DNA of 64,000 nucleotides, taken from contig CAXXLC010000039.1 of the NCBI GenBank assembly GCA_963677345.2, positions 186,001 to 250,000 on the forward strand, given 5' to 3'. Origin of the DNA: Saccharicrinis sp963677345. Its GTDB lineage: Bacteria > Bacteroidota > Bacteroidia > Bacteroidales > Marinilabiliaceae. Position 1 is the first letter of the stretch; the number at the start of each line of letters is the position of its first letter. Of this stretch, positions 25,739 to 35,059 are shown piece by piece. The translations under genes and the position numbers were made by a program. The notes beneath the pieces are model-generated. The model was not told where the DNA came from and ran no database searches. It saw only the letters and a list, made by a program, of their open reading frames with translations.

Positions 25739-27445
25739 ATGAAGATTAAATTGAATATAGCCCAAAAATTGTTAGCAGGTTTTGGGTTAATTTTAATAGC
25801 TATTATCTTTAATGGTGTTTTTACTTATGTAACCTTGCATAAAAGTAGAAACCTCAGTAATGAAATTACCGGCATTTATAACCCATCAGAGCAAAAGCTT
25901 CAGCAGTTTGGAGATATGGTAAGTAATGCAAAATCCTTAATTAAGAGTTGGGTCTTTGTTGACCGACAGCCCGGTACTTCAGATAAACAGCGATTGGAAA
26001 CATTAATTAGTGATGAATATCCCCAGTTGGTTAGTGATTTAGAGGTACTTAAGTCAAACTGGAGTAAGGAGTACCAGGAATCAATGGCTCAGATAGAGCA
26101 TAAAACGGATTCATTATTTGAAAAGCTAAAATATGTCATGACCAGTCTGAATAGTTTTGAATCTTATGATGATGTCATGGTTATTTTTGAAGTGGAACCA
26201 ATGGTTCAGGAAGATGGGGAAATTATCAATTTAGGAACCGAAATCATTAATGATCTGCAGGTCATTGAAACTAGTTTTCATACCTTAAATGAAACTTCAC
26301 TCAATGACATGAATGATTCATTTTCTTCTTTTGGTATGTTTGTTATTATCATGATTTTTGTGCTAGCTGCAGTTGCTGTATTTAGTGCTTATATTCTTTA
26401 TACAAGTATTGTAAAACCTTTAAACAAGGGATTAACTTTTGCGCAAGCTATTGGGCAGGGTGATTTAACCGCAGAATTAGAAATTCAGCAACAAGATGAA
26501 ATTGGGTGGTTAGCCGATGCACTTAATAAAATGGCTGCAAACCTAAAGGGTATTGTTGTTACTATTAAGGAAAATGCCAATGATTTGGTATCCAGTGGAC
26601 AAAATGTAAAAAACAGTTCAGTTCAATTATCTAAAGGTTCTGCTGATCAGGCAGCCTCTGCAGAAGAAGTTTCTACATCAATAGAAGAAATGGTAGCTAA
26701 TATTGATCAAAACACAGAAAATGCTGTAGAAACAGAAAAAATAACTGTAGAAACCGCTAAAGATGTTAATATTGCTGATAAGTTATCTTCAGAAGCAGCA
26801 GCTTCAATGAAAAGTGTGGCCGAAAAAATTACCATAATTGGTGATATTGCTTTTCAAACTAATATTCTTGCACTTAATGCTGCTGTTGAAGCGGCAAGAG
26901 CTGGTGAACATGGAAGGGGATTTTCAGTAGTGGCTGCAGAAGTCAGAAAACTTGCCGAACGAAGTAAAGTGGCAGCAGATGAAATTCACAGTCTGGTTAA
27001 CGGAGGATTAAAAGTATCACAGGAAGCCGGAGAGAAATCCAGGTTGCTGGTTCCGGATATTGAAAAGACAACTCAATTAATCAAGGAAATTTCAGCTGCT
27101 AGTTTAGAGCAAAAAACTGGTGCAGAGCAAATCAATATGGCGATGCAAAACCTTAACCTGATTACGCAGGAAAATGCATCATCATCTGATGAATTAACTC
27201 AAAGTGCAGAGCAACTTTCTGTTTTAGCTGATAGATTGAAAGAAGCAGTTAGTTTCTTTAATATCGGGGATAATGATTTTGTGGCTCAAAAGAGTGAGGA
27301 GCCATCAGATTCAGAAACTAAAGATAAAGAAGTAGAAATTTCCACTGTAAATACAAAAGCTAACTCAAAAACCAATGTATCATCAAAAGGTGATATTATC
27401 AATTTGGATAAGGATTTTGATTTGGACAATTACGAGAAATTTTAA
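25739..27445 (+). CDS. Methyl-accepting chemotaxis protein
   Basis: 568 residues. TM1 about 8-33, a periplasmic sensor of ~160 residues with no family I recognise, TM2 about 198-224, HAMP about 226-278, then the signalling domain. The hairpin tip is standard (IAFQTNILALNAAVEAARAG EHGRGFSVVAAEVRKLAER, about 367-405). After a ~40-residue acidic, flexible tail the protein ends DNYEKF. The last five residues resemble the NWETF-type tether that recruits CheR/CheB. It would signal through the CheW and CheA proteins downstream. Confidence 0.93.
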   Translation: MKIKLNIAQKLLAGFGLILIAIIFNGVFTYVTLHKSRNLSNEITGIYNPSEQKLQQFGDMVSNAKSLIKSWVFVDRQPGTSDKQRLETLISDEYPQLVSDLEVLKSNWSKEYQESMAQIEHKTDSLFEKLKYVMTSLNSFESYDDVMVIFEVEPMVQEDGEIINLGTEIINDLQVIETSFHTLNETSLNDMNDSFSSFGMFVIIMIFVLAAVAVFSAYILYTSIVKPLNKGLTFAQAIGQGDLTAELEIQQQDEIGWLADALNKMAANLKGIVVTIKENANDLVSSGQNVKNSSVQLSKGSADQAASAEEVSTSIEEMVANIDQNTENAVETEKITVETAKDVNIADKLSSEAAASMKSVAEKITIIGDIAFQTNILALNAAVEAARAGEHGRGFSVVAAEVRKLAERSKVAADEIHSLVNGGLKVSQEAGEKSRLLVPDIEKTTQLIKEISAASLEQKTGAEQINMAMQNLNLITQENASSSDELTQSAEQLSVLADRLKEAVSFFNIGDNDFVAQKSEEPSDSETKDKEVEISTVNTKANSKTNVSSKGDIINLDKDFDLDNYEKF

Positions 27446-27465
27446 TTTAATAATTAATAATTATT

Positions 27466-27777
27466 ATGGATACAGCGTTCTCTGTTGATGTGAAACATGA
27501 AAAAGGTCAGAGTAAAATGATCATTTCCGGTGAACTTATCATCAATCATATTGGTAAAATCAGAAATGAAATATTGGAAGCTGTTGATTTTTCAAATAAT
27601 TTAGATATTCATATAACGAATCCATCCGCTTTGGATGTTACTTTTATTCAATTAATGAGTTCTTTAAAGAAATCTATTGAAAATAAAGGTAAAGATTGTG
27701 TTATCGAAGGGATTTTTGGTGAAGATATTGATGGATTAATATCAAATGCCGGATTTAACGATCTATTTAAACTATAG
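27466..27777 (+). CDS. STAS domain protein
   Basis: 103 residues, a single STAS fold (KMIISGELIINHIGKIRNEI at the start; DVTFIQLMSSLKKSIENKGK in the anti-sigma-antagonist helix region). The usual phospho-acceptor position reads PSALDVTFIQL, where a Ser precedes Leu-Asp. STAS proteins act in partner switches regulated by serine kinases and PP2C phosphatases, and such a phosphatase is encoded 12 kb downstream in the same block. It lies between MCP and CheY. Confidence 0.75.
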   Translation: MDTAFSVDVKHEKGQSKMIISGELIINHIGKIRNEILEAVDFSNNLDIHITNPSALDVTFIQLMSSLKKSIENKGKDCVIEGIFGEDIDGLISNAGFNDLFKL

Positions 27778-27796
27778 AAATTAATTTTAACTAATT

Positions 27797-28162
27797 ATGG
27801 CTAAGACAGTTCTTATTGTTGATGACTCAGAAAGTATAAGAGAAGTTGTTAACTTTACTCTTCAAAACGAAGGTTATGATGTATTAGTTGGTGTTGATGG
27901 TGAAGATGCGCTGCAATTTTTAGATGGGCGTACTATTGATATCATTATTACAGACTTACATATGCCAAATCTTGATGGTTTAGGCTTGATTCGTAAAGTT
28001 AGAGAAATAGATGCTTATAAGCATATTCCGATTTTATTTTTAACGACAGAATCTCAAGCTGCAAAAAAGATGGAGGCTAAGCAAGCCGGAGCTACAGGAT
28101 GGATTATCAAACCTTTTGTTCCAGCAAAATTACTTAGTGCGATATCAAGAGTAATACGATGA
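27797..28162 (+). CDS. CheY-like single-domain response regulator
   Basis: 121 residues, receiver only. Acidic pair D9-D10 (VLIVDDSE), phospho-acceptor D53 (IIITDLHMPN), Thr in LFLTTES and Lys in IIKPF are all present. It should be phosphorylated by CheA. There are no flagellar genes here, so its output target is not the flagellar switch, or lies elsewhere. Stop and next start overlap (ATGA). Confidence 0.92.
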   Translation: MAKTVLIVDDSESIREVVNFTLQNEGYDVLVGVDGEDALQFLDGRTIDIIITDLHMPNLDGLGLIRKVREIDAYKHIPILFLTTESQAAKKMEAKQAGATGWIIKPFVPAKLLSAISRVIR

Positions 28163-28539
28163 TTGAGAAAATTAAGGAGACTTTTATTCAGGATTCTATT
28201 AAAGATTTGGAAATGATAGAAAACCTGGTAAAAGATACAAACAGCGTATTAGATGATTGTATTGTTGACAAAGTTTTTGCAATCACTCATAATATCAAAG
28301 GTACTGCTCCAATGCTTGGCATTGAGTGTTTAGATCTTTTGGTTAAGCCTCTTGAAATTGTATATAGTGGCCTAAGAGATGGTAGTATTTCTATTTCAGA
28401 GGAAATAGTATCAAATACTCAAAAATTGATTCCTGTTATCAAGTCTGGTCTCCTCCAATCTCAACAACATCAAATAAATTTAAATAACGTAAATGAATCG
28501 TTACGTTTTTTTGATTCTTTAATTACAAAAAATGCATAG
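28159..28539 (+). CDS. Stand-alone Hpt domain protein
   Basis: 126 residues, a four-helix Hpt with the phospho-acceptor H44 in ITHNIKGTAPMLG. It is similar in size and position to the Hpt domain of CheA, which begins 2 bp downstream. Since CheA has its own Hpt with H45 (AMHSLKGGGAMFG), this extra one could act as a phosphate sink or shuttle to another receiver (inference). Confidence 0.8.
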   Translation: MIEKIKETFIQDSIKDLEMIENLVKDTNSVLDDCIVDKVFAITHNIKGTAPMLGIECLDLLVKPLEIVYSGLRDGSISISEEIVSNTQKLIPVIKSGLLQSQQHQINLNNVNESLRFFDSLITKNA

Positions 28540-28541
28540 GC

Positions 28542-30575
28542 ATGATTGATAAGTTCAGAGCAAAATTTGTTGAAGAATCACTGGATAATGTTCATGATCT
28601 TGAAGAAGCATTACTGTTACTGGAGAATGATAAAGGTGATAAAGAAATAATAGAGCGAATTTTTAGAGCGATGCACTCTCTTAAAGGAGGTGGTGCAATG
28701 TTTGGCTTTAATGATTTAAGTGAGTTTACCCATCATCTTGAAACTGTATTTGATTGGGTAAGAAACGGTAAGTTATCAGTAACTGATGATTTAATTTCAT
28801 TAACATTTAATGCTATAGATCAGATTAAACATTTTCTGGATGTTGGTGATCTTACAGACTCTGAAGAAAAAAAGGATCTCGAAAAATTAACAAAAAGAGT
28901 ACAGCAATTTGTTAATGTTTCAGGAGATCAAACTGTTACAAATAATAGTGTAGAGGAAGAGCCGGTTGATGAAAATGATGACAGTAAAACTTATTTAATT
29001 AAAATAAAGCCTCATAGTAATATATTACAAAATGGGACTAATCCTTTGTTTTTACTTGATGATTTGTATGCATTAGGTGAGGCAGTGGTGATATCGTATG
29101 ATAATAAAGTTCCTGAAATTGAGGATTTAAATCCGGAAGATTGTTTTATAACCTGGGATGTTTTATTGAATACAGCGGAGCCTGAAAATGAAATTCAGGA
29201 TGTTTTTATCTTTGTAGAAGATGAATGTGATCTTGAAATTACCGAGTTGGCTAAAGGTAATATATTGCAAAGGTCAGAATTAATCGAATTCATAGAACAA
29301 GCTAAAACAGGAGGTGAACCTTTAAACGGAAAACAGATCAAAGAAATTTCCTGGAATAAGGAAAAAGCAAGTCAAGAGGAGCAGGCAGAGAAAAAGAAAG
29401 TTCAGTTAAAAGAGCATAAAATTTCTAGTATTCGCGTATCCTCAACAAAAATAGATGAGCTTGTAAATTTGGTCAGTGAGTTGGTTACTATTCAGGCACA
29501 GCTTAATCTTCATGCTGAAAATAGTGGCGATTCTCATTTAATGGGGCTATCAGAAAATATTCAAAAATTAACCCGTCAGCTTAGAGATAATGCTTTCGAA
29601 ATTAGTTTGATTCCTATCCAAAATGATTTAATGCGCTTCCAACGACTGGTTCGTGATTTATCGAAGGAATTAAATAAAGAAATTGATTTTATTATTGAGG
29701 GTGGCGATATTGAATTAGATAAAAATATAATTGAGCATTTAACAGATCCTTTACTTCATATGATCAGGAATTGTGTGGATCATGGAATTGAAATGCCAGA
29801 TGAACGTATTAAAAAAGGAAAATCGCCAAAGGGAACAATTATATTTAAAGCTTATTACGAAGGTGCTAGTGTTATCATCAAGGTTATTGATGATGGTAAA
29901 GGTATTAATCCTGAATATATTCTTAAAAAAGCCATTTCAAAAGGTTTGGTCGAAGAAGGTGTAGAACTTTCAAAAAAAGAAATCTTTGACCTTGTATTCA
30001 GAAGTGGATTTTCTACTAAGGAAGTGGTCTCTGACCTTTCCGGACGAGGTGTAGGTATGGATGTGGTTAAGCGTAAAATTGGTGAAATACGTGGAGAAGT
30101 TTCTATTGATTCTGAACCAGATGTAGGAACCACTATAACGCTTGAATTACCCCTTACCTTATCGATTATTGATGGATTACTTGTAACTGTTGCTGATACG
30201 CAATACGTTATACCTATTTCTTTAATTGAAAAAATCTTCCCTCTTGAAGTTGAGGAACAGAAAAATATTTTTAATAATGTAATTACACTTGATGGAGAGC
30301 AATTTCCTGTAATTGATTTAAGAAGTATTTTTAATGAACCCAAAAAAGAAGGAAAAAAACATATTATCCAGGTAAAATTCGAAAACAAAAAGATAGGTTT
30401 AGTAGTTGATGAAGTCATTGGTGAATTTCAGACAGTAGTGAAACCTTTTGGAAGATTATTGAAAGATCAGGAAGTAATATCAGGAGCTTCAATAATGGGA
30501 GATGGTACTATATCTATGGTAGTAGATACTAATAGGTTAATACATTATCACATGGTTCAAAAACTACATAAATAA
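28542..30575 (+). CDS. cheA: Chemotaxis histidine kinase CheA
   Basis: 677 residues. Hpt with H45 (residues 1-110); a linker region about 150-250; dimerisation helices from ISSIRVSSTKIDELVNLVSE (about 300); HATPase about 355-540 with HMIRNCVDHGIEMP (N box), VIDDGKGINPEYI (G1), FSTKEVVSDLSGRGVGMDVV (G2); and a C-terminal CheW-like domain (LPLTLSIIDGLLVTV onwards). All catalytic boxes look intact. It should phosphorylate CheY and CheB. Confidence 0.95.
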   Translation: MIDKFRAKFVEESLDNVHDLEEALLLLENDKGDKEIIERIFRAMHSLKGGGAMFGFNDLSEFTHHLETVFDWVRNGKLSVTDDLISLTFNAIDQIKHFLDVGDLTDSEEKKDLEKLTKRVQQFVNVSGDQTVTNNSVEEEPVDENDDSKTYLIKIKPHSNILQNGTNPLFLLDDLYALGEAVVISYDNKVPEIEDLNPEDCFITWDVLLNTAEPENEIQDVFIFVEDECDLEITELAKGNILQRSELIEFIEQAKTGGEPLNGKQIKEISWNKEKASQEEQAEKKKVQLKEHKISSIRVSSTKIDELVNLVSELVTIQAQLNLHAENSGDSHLMGLSENIQKLTRQLRDNAFEISLIPIQNDLMRFQRLVRDLSKELNKEIDFIIEGGDIELDKNIIEHLTDPLLHMIRNCVDHGIEMPDERIKKGKSPKGTIIFKAYYEGASVIIKVIDDGKGINPEYILKKAISKGLVEEGVELSKKEIFDLVFRSGFSTKEVVSDLSGRGVGMDVVKRKIGEIRGEVSIDSEPDVGTTITLELPLTLSIIDGLLVTVADTQYVIPISLIEKIFPLEVEEQKNIFNNVITLDGEQFPVIDLRSIFNEPKKEGKKHIIQVKFENKKIGLVVDEVIGEFQTVVKPFGRLLKDQEVISGASIMGDGTISMVVDTNRLIHYHMVQKLHK

Positions 30576-30581
30576 TTAGTT

Positions 30582-31043
30582 ATGGAAAGCGATTTTAAAA
30601 CATTAATATCATTTAATCTGGGGAACCAAATTTTTGCTTTCGATAGCCTTAAGGTAAGAAATATTTTACCTTATGAAGAAGGTAATGTGACTAAGGTACC
30701 TAATACTAAAGAATTTATACTTGGTGTTATTAATCTTCATGGAAATATTGTACCAGTAGCCGACTTACGGGTGATAATGCAAATGGAGAACTATGAAAAT
30801 TGCAGGGATACATCTATTATAGTGGTTTCTCCTGAAGATAAATTAGAATCTCAGTTTGGGATAGTAGTAGATTTAGTAAAAGAAGTTTTTGAAGTGAGTA
30901 ATGACAGGATTAAATCTGCTGCTTTTCAAAATGGTATGGGTTTAATCGAGTCCTTTGAAGGAACTGTTCAGGAAAAGGATGAATTTATTCACATGATTGA
31001 TTTAATGCACGTTATTAATCAAATTGAAAGTAAAAAAGTATAA
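30582..31043 (+). CDS. CheW coupling protein (first copy)
   Basis: 153 residues, a full CheW fold: SFNLGNQIFAFDSLKVRNIL, then KEFILGVINLHGNIVPVADLR and FGIVVDLVKEVFEV. It couples the receptor to CheA. The second CheW follows 2 bp on and is clearly divergent, so they may serve different receptors or array positions. Confidence 0.92.
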   Translation: MESDFKTLISFNLGNQIFAFDSLKVRNILPYEEGNVTKVPNTKEFILGVINLHGNIVPVADLRVIMQMENYENCRDTSIIVVSPEDKLESQFGIVVDLVKEVFEVSNDRIKSAAFQNGMGLIESFEGTVQEKDEFIHMIDLMHVINQIESKKV

Positions 31044-31045
31044 TA

Positions 31046-31528
31046 ATGGAAGACATAAACAATTCATATCTTTCGTTTAAGTTAGGCAATGAATCCTTTG
31101 CTATTCATGTAAGTAAGGTTAATGAGATTCGTGAATATGAAGAGCCTCGTAAAATGCCTGAAACTGTTTCTTTCATGAAAGGCGTCATTGATTTCAGGGA
31201 TGAAATAATACCTGTTATCGACACGGGCATTAAATTCGGAATGAAAGATGTTGAAATTACTGCTCAAACTTGTATTGTTGTCATTGATGTTACCAGAAAA
31301 GATAACAAAAGTTCATTCAGAGTGGGTATTATGGCTGATGCAGTTACAGATGTATTTGAGGTTGATGAAGGTGAATTTCGTAAAGTAGATACAGATTACA
31401 GCCCAGCTTATATAAAAGCAACATGTTCTGTTAATGATAATTTTTATTTGATATTAAACTCTGATCAGGTGTTTAGTGTTAATGAAATTATTGGTATGAG
31501 TGATCTGATAAACCAAATTACTAAGTAG
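31046..31528 (+). CDS. CheW coupling protein (second copy)
   Basis: 160 residues with the CheW pattern SFKLGNESFAIHVSKVNEI, VSFMKGVIDFRDEIIPVID and VGIMADAVTDVFEVDEGEF. The last base of its stop codon is the first base of the cheR GTG start, indicating translational coupling. Confidence 0.92.
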   Translation: MEDINNSYLSFKLGNESFAIHVSKVNEIREYEEPRKMPETVSFMKGVIDFRDEIIPVIDTGIKFGMKDVEITAQTCIVVIDVTRKDNKSSFRVGIMADAVTDVFEVDEGEFRKVDTDYSPAYIKATCSVNDNFYLILNSDQVFSVNEIIGMSDLINQITK

Positions 31529-32397
31529 TGGATAACCAAAAGGCATACTCAAAAGACTTAGATTGTTTTAAAGCTGAATTGTCAACAAAAGACTTTGAGG
31601 CTTTTAGCCAGTTTATTTATACGGAGTTTGGTATAAAAATGCCCCCTGTAAAACGTATTATGCTACAGGGAAGGTTACTGAAAAGAATTCGTGAGTTAAA
31701 TATGAATTCTTATACTGAGTATAAAGACTATTTATTTAGTAAAGATGGGCAACGTGAAGAAATATTTAATTTTTTAAATGTTGTAACCACTAATAAAACC
31801 GATTTTTTTAGGGAACCTATCCATTTTGATTTTCTTAAAACTACCGTTTTACCGGAGTTTATGAATCAAAATAGCCGACAGCCCATTAAAATTTGGAGTG
31901 CTGGTTGCTCAAGCGGTGAAGAACTATATACATTGGCTATTACATTAAATGAATTTAAAAATATAAATGCCGGTTTTGATTATTCATTACTGGGTACAGA
32001 TATTTCACAAAATGTATTAAGTAAAGCTGCTAAAGGTGTATATCCTCTTAATAAAGTTGATATTATACCTATAGATTTAAAAAAGAAGTATTTATTAAAA
32101 AGTAAAGATAAAGTTAATCCAACTGTTAAAGTAAGACCGGAATTGCAACGTAATTTAGCATTGAAATATCTAAATTTAATGGATACCAGCTATTCGAATA
32201 TTAATGAAAAATTTGACGTGGTTTTTTGCAGGAACGTTCTGATTTACTTTGATAGACAAACACAAGAAAGTGTGATTAATAAATTAAGTTCTCATGTTAA
32301 ATATGGTGGGTACTTTTTTATTGGTCATTCAGAATCTTTAACAGGCATGAATGTTCCTTTAGAACATATTAAACCAACAATTTTTAGAAAGAAATAA
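31528..32397 (+). CDS. cheR: Chemotaxis protein methyltransferase CheR
   Basis: 289 residues with a GTG start (GTGGATAACC). N-terminal helical domain, TDFFREPIHFDFL (the FxR motif), the SAM-binding loop IWSAGCSSGEELYTLAITL, LGTDIS and VVFCRNVLIYFDRQTQ. It methylates glutamates on MCPs. This is the complete CheR of the block, and two paralogues follow at 36952 and 37798. Confidence 0.92.
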   Translation: MDNQKAYSKDLDCFKAELSTKDFEAFSQFIYTEFGIKMPPVKRIMLQGRLLKRIRELNMNSYTEYKDYLFSKDGQREEIFNFLNVVTTNKTDFFREPIHFDFLKTTVLPEFMNQNSRQPIKIWSAGCSSGEELYTLAITLNEFKNINAGFDYSLLGTDISQNVLSKAAKGVYPLNKVDIIPIDLKKKYLLKSKDKVNPTVKVRPELQRNLALKYLNLMDTSYSNINEKFDVVFCRNVLIYFDRQTQESVINKLSSHVKYGGYFFIGHSESLTGMNVPLEHIKPTIFRKK

Positions 32398-32414
32398 AGC
32401 ACAAAAAGAGAACC

Positions 32415-33317
32415 ATGAATAATTTATCAGACAGACAATTACTTAAGGAGCTAAAACAACGGCTAGATGCTGGTAAAAGTAGTGAAAAAGAGATTAAGGA
32501 GTTGACTCTTGAATTGCAGAGCGTTTCAAAAAAGCTTAAAGATTCAGAAGCTCTTAAAAGCCACTTTATATCCAATATTTCTAATGAAATTGTAAACCCT
32601 TTTACATCTATTTTAGGGTTATCAAAAGCAATTTTATCTGTAGAAAAGCATGATTGGAAAAAAGTTGTTTCTATGGTTGCATTAATACATTCGGAGGCTT
32701 TTAATTTAGATTTTCAGTTAAAGAATATTTTTGTAGCTGCTAAAATTGAAGCAGGAGAAATTGCACCCAATATTGCAAAAGTTAATATTAGAAGTTTGTT
32801 GCAAACAGTAGTAGATTCTTTTAATATAATTTCTCGTAAAATGGGGATTAGTTTTGATATTCAATTTAATATCGAACATGGTTTCGGGAAAAACTTTTAC
32901 TTTAAAACAGATTCTGAAAAATTAAAATTAATTTTAAGTAACCTTATTAACAATGCTTTAAAGTATAGTTATAAGGATAGTAAAGTTGTTATTTCTGTTT
33001 GGTTAGATGAAGATGATGTTTTAAAAATATCGGTTCAGGATTTTGGTACAGGAATTTCTGAGAAGAATCAACAAACTATCTTTGAAAGGTTTAAAAGATT
33101 AGATACCGGAATAAATTCAATAAATAGAGGCCATGGTTTAGGATTATCTATTACCAAAGCATTATTGGATGTATTAAGTGGTGATATCGAGATTTCAAGC
33201 CAAAAGGGAGAAGGATCAACATTTACAATTAGTGTTCCGGAAGCTAAAAATATTGTGGATGGTTTTAGTGGAGAGGGAAATGATATTTTCTTTGATGAAG
33301 AGGATGAGATTTTTTAA
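32415..33317 (+). CDS. Histidine-kinase-like protein lacking the phospho-acceptor His
   Basis: 300 residues, soluble. Coiled coil about 8-48, then the H-box helix SHFISNISNEIVNPFTSILG, where residue 57 is Asn in place of the conserved His (normally SHEIRTP). The HATPase domain is complete: LILSNLINNALKYS (N), VQDFGTGISE (G1), FERFKR (F) and GHGLGLSITKALL (G2). It can therefore be expected to bind ATP but not autophosphorylate on the usual His. It sits between cheR and cheD with no partner regulator. Possible roles: scaffold, or transferase for another site (inference). Confidence 0.85.
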   Translation: MNNLSDRQLLKELKQRLDAGKSSEKEIKELTLELQSVSKKLKDSEALKSHFISNISNEIVNPFTSILGLSKAILSVEKHDWKKVVSMVALIHSEAFNLDFQLKNIFVAAKIEAGEIAPNIAKVNIRSLLQTVVDSFNIISRKMGISFDIQFNIEHGFGKNFYFKTDSEKLKLILSNLINNALKYSYKDSKVVISVWLDEDDVLKISVQDFGTGISEKNQQTIFERFKRLDTGINSINRGHGLGLSITKALLDVLSGDIEISSQKGEGSTFTISVPEAKNIVDGFSGEGNDIFFDEEDEIF

Positions 33318-33327
33318 GGATGAATAA

Positions 33328-33798
33328 ATGAGTCAATATTTACAACATTTTTTATATCCATCCTCACTATTTGTAAGCAAAGAACCTTTTCTGGTTAAAA
33401 CAATTTTAGGTTCCTGTGTTGCAATATGTTTATGGGACTCTCGGTTAAAAATAGGCGGAATAAATCATTATATGTTACCTCATTGGAATGGTAATGATTT
33501 AGCATCACCTAAATATGGTAATATCGCCATCGATAAATTAATAGATAAACTGCTATTTCATGGTTCCAGGATTGAAGATTTGCAGGCTAAGATTTTTGGT
33601 GGTGGAGAGTTAATGCAAACAGGTAATTCTAAAATACAAATCGGAGAGCGTAACATTCGTGTTGCACGTATTATGCTTGAAGAGAGAAAGATTCCTATTG
33701 TTGCTTCGAGTACAGGAGGAAAAAGAGGTAGAAAAATTATCTTTTTTACGGATACAGGTGAAGTCAGACATAAATTGCTTGACAAAAAAAATCTTTAA
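33328..33798 (+). CDS. cheD: Chemoreceptor glutamine deamidase CheD
   Basis: 156 residues. Catalytic Cys30 (TILGSCVAICLWD) and His47 (GGINHYMLPHW), then GGGELM and the Thr-bearing STGGKRGRKIIFFTD. CheD deamidates specific Gln residues of MCPs and can interact with phosphatase-type Che proteins. It closes the first part of the block; an 85-bp gap precedes cheB. Confidence 0.93.
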   Translation: MSQYLQHFLYPSSLFVSKEPFLVKTILGSCVAICLWDSRLKIGGINHYMLPHWNGNDLASPKYGNIAIDKLIDKLLFHGSRIEDLQAKIFGGGELMQTGNSKIQIGERNIRVARIMLEERKIPIVASSTGGKRGRKIIFFTDTGEVRHKLLDKKNL

Positions 33799-33883
33799 AG
33801 GAATATTTACATCTTTTATTTATTTGTACCGAATATTTTTATATTTATTGTATCAATAAAAGATTTATAGATAACCTTGTGCT

Positions 33884-34969
33884 ATGCGAAATAATAAGTT
33901 GCGGGTATTAGTTGTTGATGATTCAGCTGTTGTTAGGCAAAGCCTTTCTACAATTTTAGGTTCTGATCCTGAAATTGAAGTTATGGGTACAGCAGCAGAT
34001 CCAATAATTGCGGTAAAAAAAATAATGAAAGAGGTTCCGGATGTCATTACTCTGGATATTGAAATGCCACGAATGGATGGCCTTACTTTTTTGCGTAAGA
34101 TCATGTCGCAGCATCCTATTCCCGTAGTGATTATTTCATCGCTGACAACAGAAGGTACTGAAACTGCGATGAAAGCTCTTGAATACGGGGCTTCGGAAAT
34201 AATTGGCAAGCCTGCTATGAACGCTGCAAAATTTATCAATGAATCAAAAATCATGATTTGTGATGCAGTAAAAGCAGCTTCACAGGCTAAGCTGTCAAGA
34301 AAAAAAATTGTTACCAAAGCTCCTGCACCACCATTAGAGGTAAAGCCCAAATATAGTGCCGATGTTATTTTACAAAGAGCATCAGCTTCTGATCGTATTA
34401 CTTTAACAGAAAAAGTAATTGTATTGGGAGCATCTACCGGTGGTACGGAAGCTATAAGGACTTTCTTAAAAAATCTGCCACCAAAGATGCCAGGTATTGC
34501 TATAGTACAACATATGCCCGAAGGTTTTACTAAATCTTTTGCAAATAGCTTAAATAATATTTGTGACTTAGAAGTTAAAGAGGCTCAAAATGGTGATAAG
34601 TTATACCAGGGAAGAGTTTTAATTGCTGCAGGTAATCATCATATGCTATTAAAAAGGGTTGGTAAAGAGTATTTTGTAGAAGTGAAGGAAGGCCCTCTTG
34701 TTAATAGACACAGACCATCTGTTGATGTTTTATTTCGTAGTGCTTCGCGTTATGCAGGTAAAAATGCTGTGGGTATCCTGCTTACAGGTATGGGTAATGA
34801 TGGTGCCAAAGGTTTATTAGAACTTAAGGAAAGTGGTGCTGATACTATTGCCCAGGACGAACAAAGTTCTGTTGTTTATGGTATGCCTAAGGAAGCTGCA
34901 AAATTAGGTGCTGCCAACCATATATTAAGTTTAGATCAATTAGCACCTTTTATAGTAAAATCATTATAA
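33884..34969 (+). CDS. cheB: Chemotaxis response regulator methylesterase CheB
   Basis: 361 residues. A receiver domain with D12-D13 and phospho-acceptor D58 (TLDIEMPRMDG), a short linker, then the methylesterase domain with Ser in LGASTGGTEA, His in VQHMPEGFT and Asp in LTGMGNDGA. It removes methyl groups from MCPs when activated by CheA. A gap on both sides suggests its own promoter or at least slack coupling. Confidence 0.94.
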   Translation: MRNNKLRVLVVDDSAVVRQSLSTILGSDPEIEVMGTAADPIIAVKKIMKEVPDVITLDIEMPRMDGLTFLRKIMSQHPIPVVIISSLTTEGTETAMKALEYGASEIIGKPAMNAAKFINESKIMICDAVKAASQAKLSRKKIVTKAPAPPLEVKPKYSADVILQRASASDRITLTEKVIVLGASTGGTEAIRTFLKNLPPKMPGIAIVQHMPEGFTKSFANSLNNICDLEVKEAQNGDKLYQGRVLIAAGNHHMLLKRVGKEYFVEVKEGPLVNRHRPSVDVLFRSASRYAGKNAVGILLTGMGNDGAKGLLELKESGADTIAQDEQSSVVYGMPKEAAKLGAANHILSLDQLAPFIVKSL

Positions 34970-35018
34970 AAATAATGAATTGTTATCTGGGGGGGTTAAA
35001 CAAATATATCTGTAGCTG

Positions 35019-35037
35019 GCTTTAAGTAAAGCTTTTT
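35019..35037 (+). terminator. Weak terminator-like hairpin after cheB
   Basis: GCTTT-AAGT-AAAGC followed by five T. The stem is only 5 bp, so attenuation rather than full termination is likely if it works at all. Confidence 0.3.
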
Positions 35038-35059
35038 CATATCATTAAAACTCAAAATT

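Noticed and set aside
29855..30418. 187-codon minus-strand frame inside cheA
   Set aside because: It is a shadow of the conserved CheA ATPase domain and has no independent features.
34989..34995. Run of seven G before the GAF/PAS gene
   Set aside because: A phase-variation tract was considered, but it lies outside the coding region and away from any promoter box I could define.
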